From positions 1 through 64,000 of the IMG/VR virus record IMGVR_UViG_3300050821_007836: DNA of 64,000 nt. One strand, given 5' to 3'. Origin of the DNA: a virus. The position numbers and the translations under genes were made by a program. A model generated the notes under the pieces. That model was not told where the DNA came from, searched no databases, and was given only the letters and a program-made list of their open reading frames with translations. The first letter of the stretch is position 1. Each line of letters opens with the position of its first letter. This document shows positions 62,365 through 64,000 of this stretch, in pieces.

Positions 62365-64000
62365 ACCAAGGCCTCGAATCCGCCCTTGGCCAGACCCAGG
62401 AGCCCGCCTCCTGAGGTCGAGGAGGGAGCCATCACGTACACCTGGGTGGTGAACCCTCCGCCCTGGGTCAGGTTGAAGTTGTGGGTCACTCCGGTGACGT
62501 AACACTGGAAGCCGAACTGGGGCAGCTTGATGAGCATGCCGGGGTAAAGCTCGGGCATGAAGGTGATGGGGATCACCGTGTTGAACTGCTGCGCCCAGTT
62601 CAACTGGAAGAGGAAGAGGGCGTACCAGAACTCAGCCATGTGCCCCACCAGCGTGGACATGGGCGTGAAGTTGGGTCGCACCCCGAAACGGTTCAGGAGG
62701 ACCTTGGTGATCTTGGTGCCCTTGCCGTCCGGCCCCATGTCCTTGGGGCTGAGTTGGAGAAGGGCCTGAAGGATGGCAGGCGACTCCACGGTGGCGATGC
62801 CCATGGTCTGAGCCATGTTGCCCATGGCGGTCGGACCACCGGGCTGAGAGCCGAACAAGGAGGGCACGTAGGTTCCGGCCGTGAACTGGTGGGTGACCAG
62901 ATTCTCATCGCTCCAGACCACGGTGAAGTCCTGTAGCTCTATCGGCTGCACCTCCATGACCGCGGCGGTGCCATAGGCCCCGAAGTAGTCCGGGAACCAG
63001 GCGATGAAGTCGCCGTTGGGGGCCGAGCACCACGATCGCAACGAGGTGTTCACCAGCATGCTAATGAAGGGCAGCAGGGGCGTGTCGTTCATCAGGGAGC
63101 GGACCCCGGACAGGATCATGGTCAGCGGATCAGGTCCCTGGCCGAACCAGTCCCACTCGGTGAGCAGGGTGCTGCCGGTGGTGGTCTGACCGGCGGTGGC
63201 GGATCCGGCCGTGCTCCCGGCCGGGATGGTGGTGGTCCCGGCCACCACGTCGGCGTTGGAGGGCCGCCCGAAGCCCACCGAGTCGGTCCGGTAGGTGGTC
63301 ACATGCAGGTTGGTGCCGGTGTGAGGGGCCTCGGCCATCTGACCCCCGCCCAGCCACATGGTGACGTGCCCCGGCGGCACTCCCTCGTAGAAGATCAGAT
63401 CGCCGGGCTCCAGTTGGGCTTCGGTGAGATTCGGCACATGCAAAGCCGCGTATTGATCTTGAGAAGTACGAGGGATGGTGACCTTGCCACCATTGAGCCA
63501 AGCCTGACCGGTAAGCCCAGAACAATCGTAGCCATTAGGCCCAGTACCACCGTAGACATAGGGAACAGGAGGCTGAGCCGTACACTTGGCATAAGCCCAG
63601 TTGGCGGCGTTCACTCCAGCCACTGAAACCGTCTGCACCTGGGCGTTGGCCGCCGAGGAGTAGGTGTTGTCGGCCGAGTAGGTCGTCTCCGTCTTAGCCT
63701 GCGCCGCGGTGATGATGCCAAACGGAGTAGTGGCCAGATGGGCGGGCGCGACCCAAGCCACCTCGGCGTCGGCACCTTCACTCAGCCCCAGCTTCTTCAT
63801 CAGGTTCTTGCTGAGGCACATACTGGCCGGGTTGGGTACCGCCGCCACCGGGTCCGGTGATTCACCTTTGCCAGGATGACCAGGGATGGAGGTGGAGACC
63901 GGATTAGCGGCCGGATAGGAGGGTCCCCAGCCGGTGACATAGACCACGGCTGAGACGTTGTTGTCGCCATTGGTGACAATGAGCTTCTGCTTGGCTAGCC
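62361..64000 (-). CDS. Tail hub protein with NlpC/P60 peptidase domain (partial)
   Basis: The frame stays open past the right edge (codons L-A-K-Q-K-L-I-V-T-N-G-D continue it), so the N-terminus is missing. About 100 residues in, YGGTGPNGYDCSGLTG carries the catalytic Cys of an NlpC/P60 peptidase and PPGHVTMWLGG the catalytic His; EAPHTG follows. This domain cleaves peptide bonds in peptidoglycan during DNA entry. The parts before (VYVTGWGPSYP) and after look like gpD/gp27-type hub strands. The order with gp25 and baseplate J fits a contractile tail. Confidence 0.82.
   Translation of the reverse strand, partial: LAKQKLIVTNGDNNVSAVVYVTGWGPSYPAANPVSTSIPGHPGKGESPDPVAAVPNPASMCLSKNLMKKLGLSEGADAEVAWVAPAHLATTPFGIITAAQAKTETTYSADNTYSSAANAQVQTVSVAGVNAANWAYAKCTAQPPVPYVYGGTGPNGYDCSGLTGQAWLNGGKVTIPRTSQDQYAALHVPNLTEAQLEPGDLIFYEGVPPGHVTMWLGGGQMAEAPHTGTNLHVTTYRTDSVGFGRPSNADVVAGTTTIPAGSTAGSATAGQTTTGSTLLTEWDWFGQGPDPLTMILSGVRSLMNDTPLLPFISMLVNTSLRSWCSAPNGDFIAWFPDYFGAYGTAAVMEVQPIELQDFTVVWSDENLVTHQFTAGTYVPSLFGSQPGGPTAMGNMAQTMGIATVESPAILQALLQLSPKDMGPDGKGTKITKVLLNRFGVRPNFTPMSTLVGHMAEFWYALFLFQLNWAQQFNTVIPITFMPELYPGMLIKLPQFGFQCYVTGVTHNFNLTQGGGFTTQVYVMAPSSTSGGGLLGLAKGGFEALV

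Overview
This 64-kb window is one continuous stretch of a large, GC-rich bacteriophage genome with no host-type genes. A large-phage gene set (DnaE-type polymerase, DnaB/DnaC/DnaG replisome, RecA, class II ribonucleotide reductase, ThyX, dCTP deaminase, terminase), a baseplate-J/gp25 tail module, long chains of ATGA/GTGA/TGATG-coupled small genes, many tiny zinc-knuckle proteins and sigma-A-like leaderless promoters together suggest a contractile-tailed virus of an actinobacterium. The host is an inference. No tRNA with a convincing cloverleaf, no integrase and no CRISPR array was found. Both ends are open: the genes at 1-195 and 62361-64000 are cut by the window.

Layout. (1) 1-11016, + strand: an accessory block of small hypothetical genes arranged as cassettes. 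Five of them start behind near-identical promoters (TTGCNC, 17 bp, TAANGT) placed exactly 7 nt before the ATG, so their mRNAs should be leaderless; a sixth copy precedes a gene-free structured region. The block holds an HNH/SF2-helicase fusion, a lower-GC pair of tandem paralogues of unknown function, an ArdC-like antirestriction metalloprotease and a Spo11/Topo VI-A-like protein with intact catalytic motifs (Topo mini-A type). Between two cassettes (about 8249-8661) lies a roughly 410-nt segment with its own promoter copy and a strong intrinsic terminator but no convincing ORF: a candidate structured non-coding RNA, and the most novel object here. (2) 11017-17664, - strand: a DNA methyltransferase with a zinc-knuckle insert, NrdJ, dCTP deaminase and small proteins. 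(3) 17904-23740, -: terminase large subunit, HTH/sigma-like proteins and hypotheticals. (4) 23724-43766, -: recombination and replication (RuvC, Cas4-like and Hjc-like nucleases, RecA, DnaE, possible SSB, a J-like protein, primase, helicase, loader, 5' exonuclease, MazG-like, ThyX), interrupted by a secreted LysM/Rpf-like muralytic protein. (5) 43805-46600, -: a tight run of small overlapping genes. (6) 46597-53599, -: DinG/XPD-like helicase, a VWA protein, an SF2/SNF2-like helicase and a regulatory/structured intergenic zone with paired palindromes. (7) 53673-64000, -: tail/baseplate module (1741-aa tail protein, baseplate J, gp25-like wedge, NlpC/P60 hub protein).

The genes fit together as a virus that makes its own dNTPs (NrdJ, ThyX, Dcd, MazG-like), replicates with a bacterial-type replisome, processes recombination intermediates with several nucleases, and carries early + strand genes probably aimed at host defence or DNA topology. 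All functional calls rest on motifs read by eye; no database search was run.
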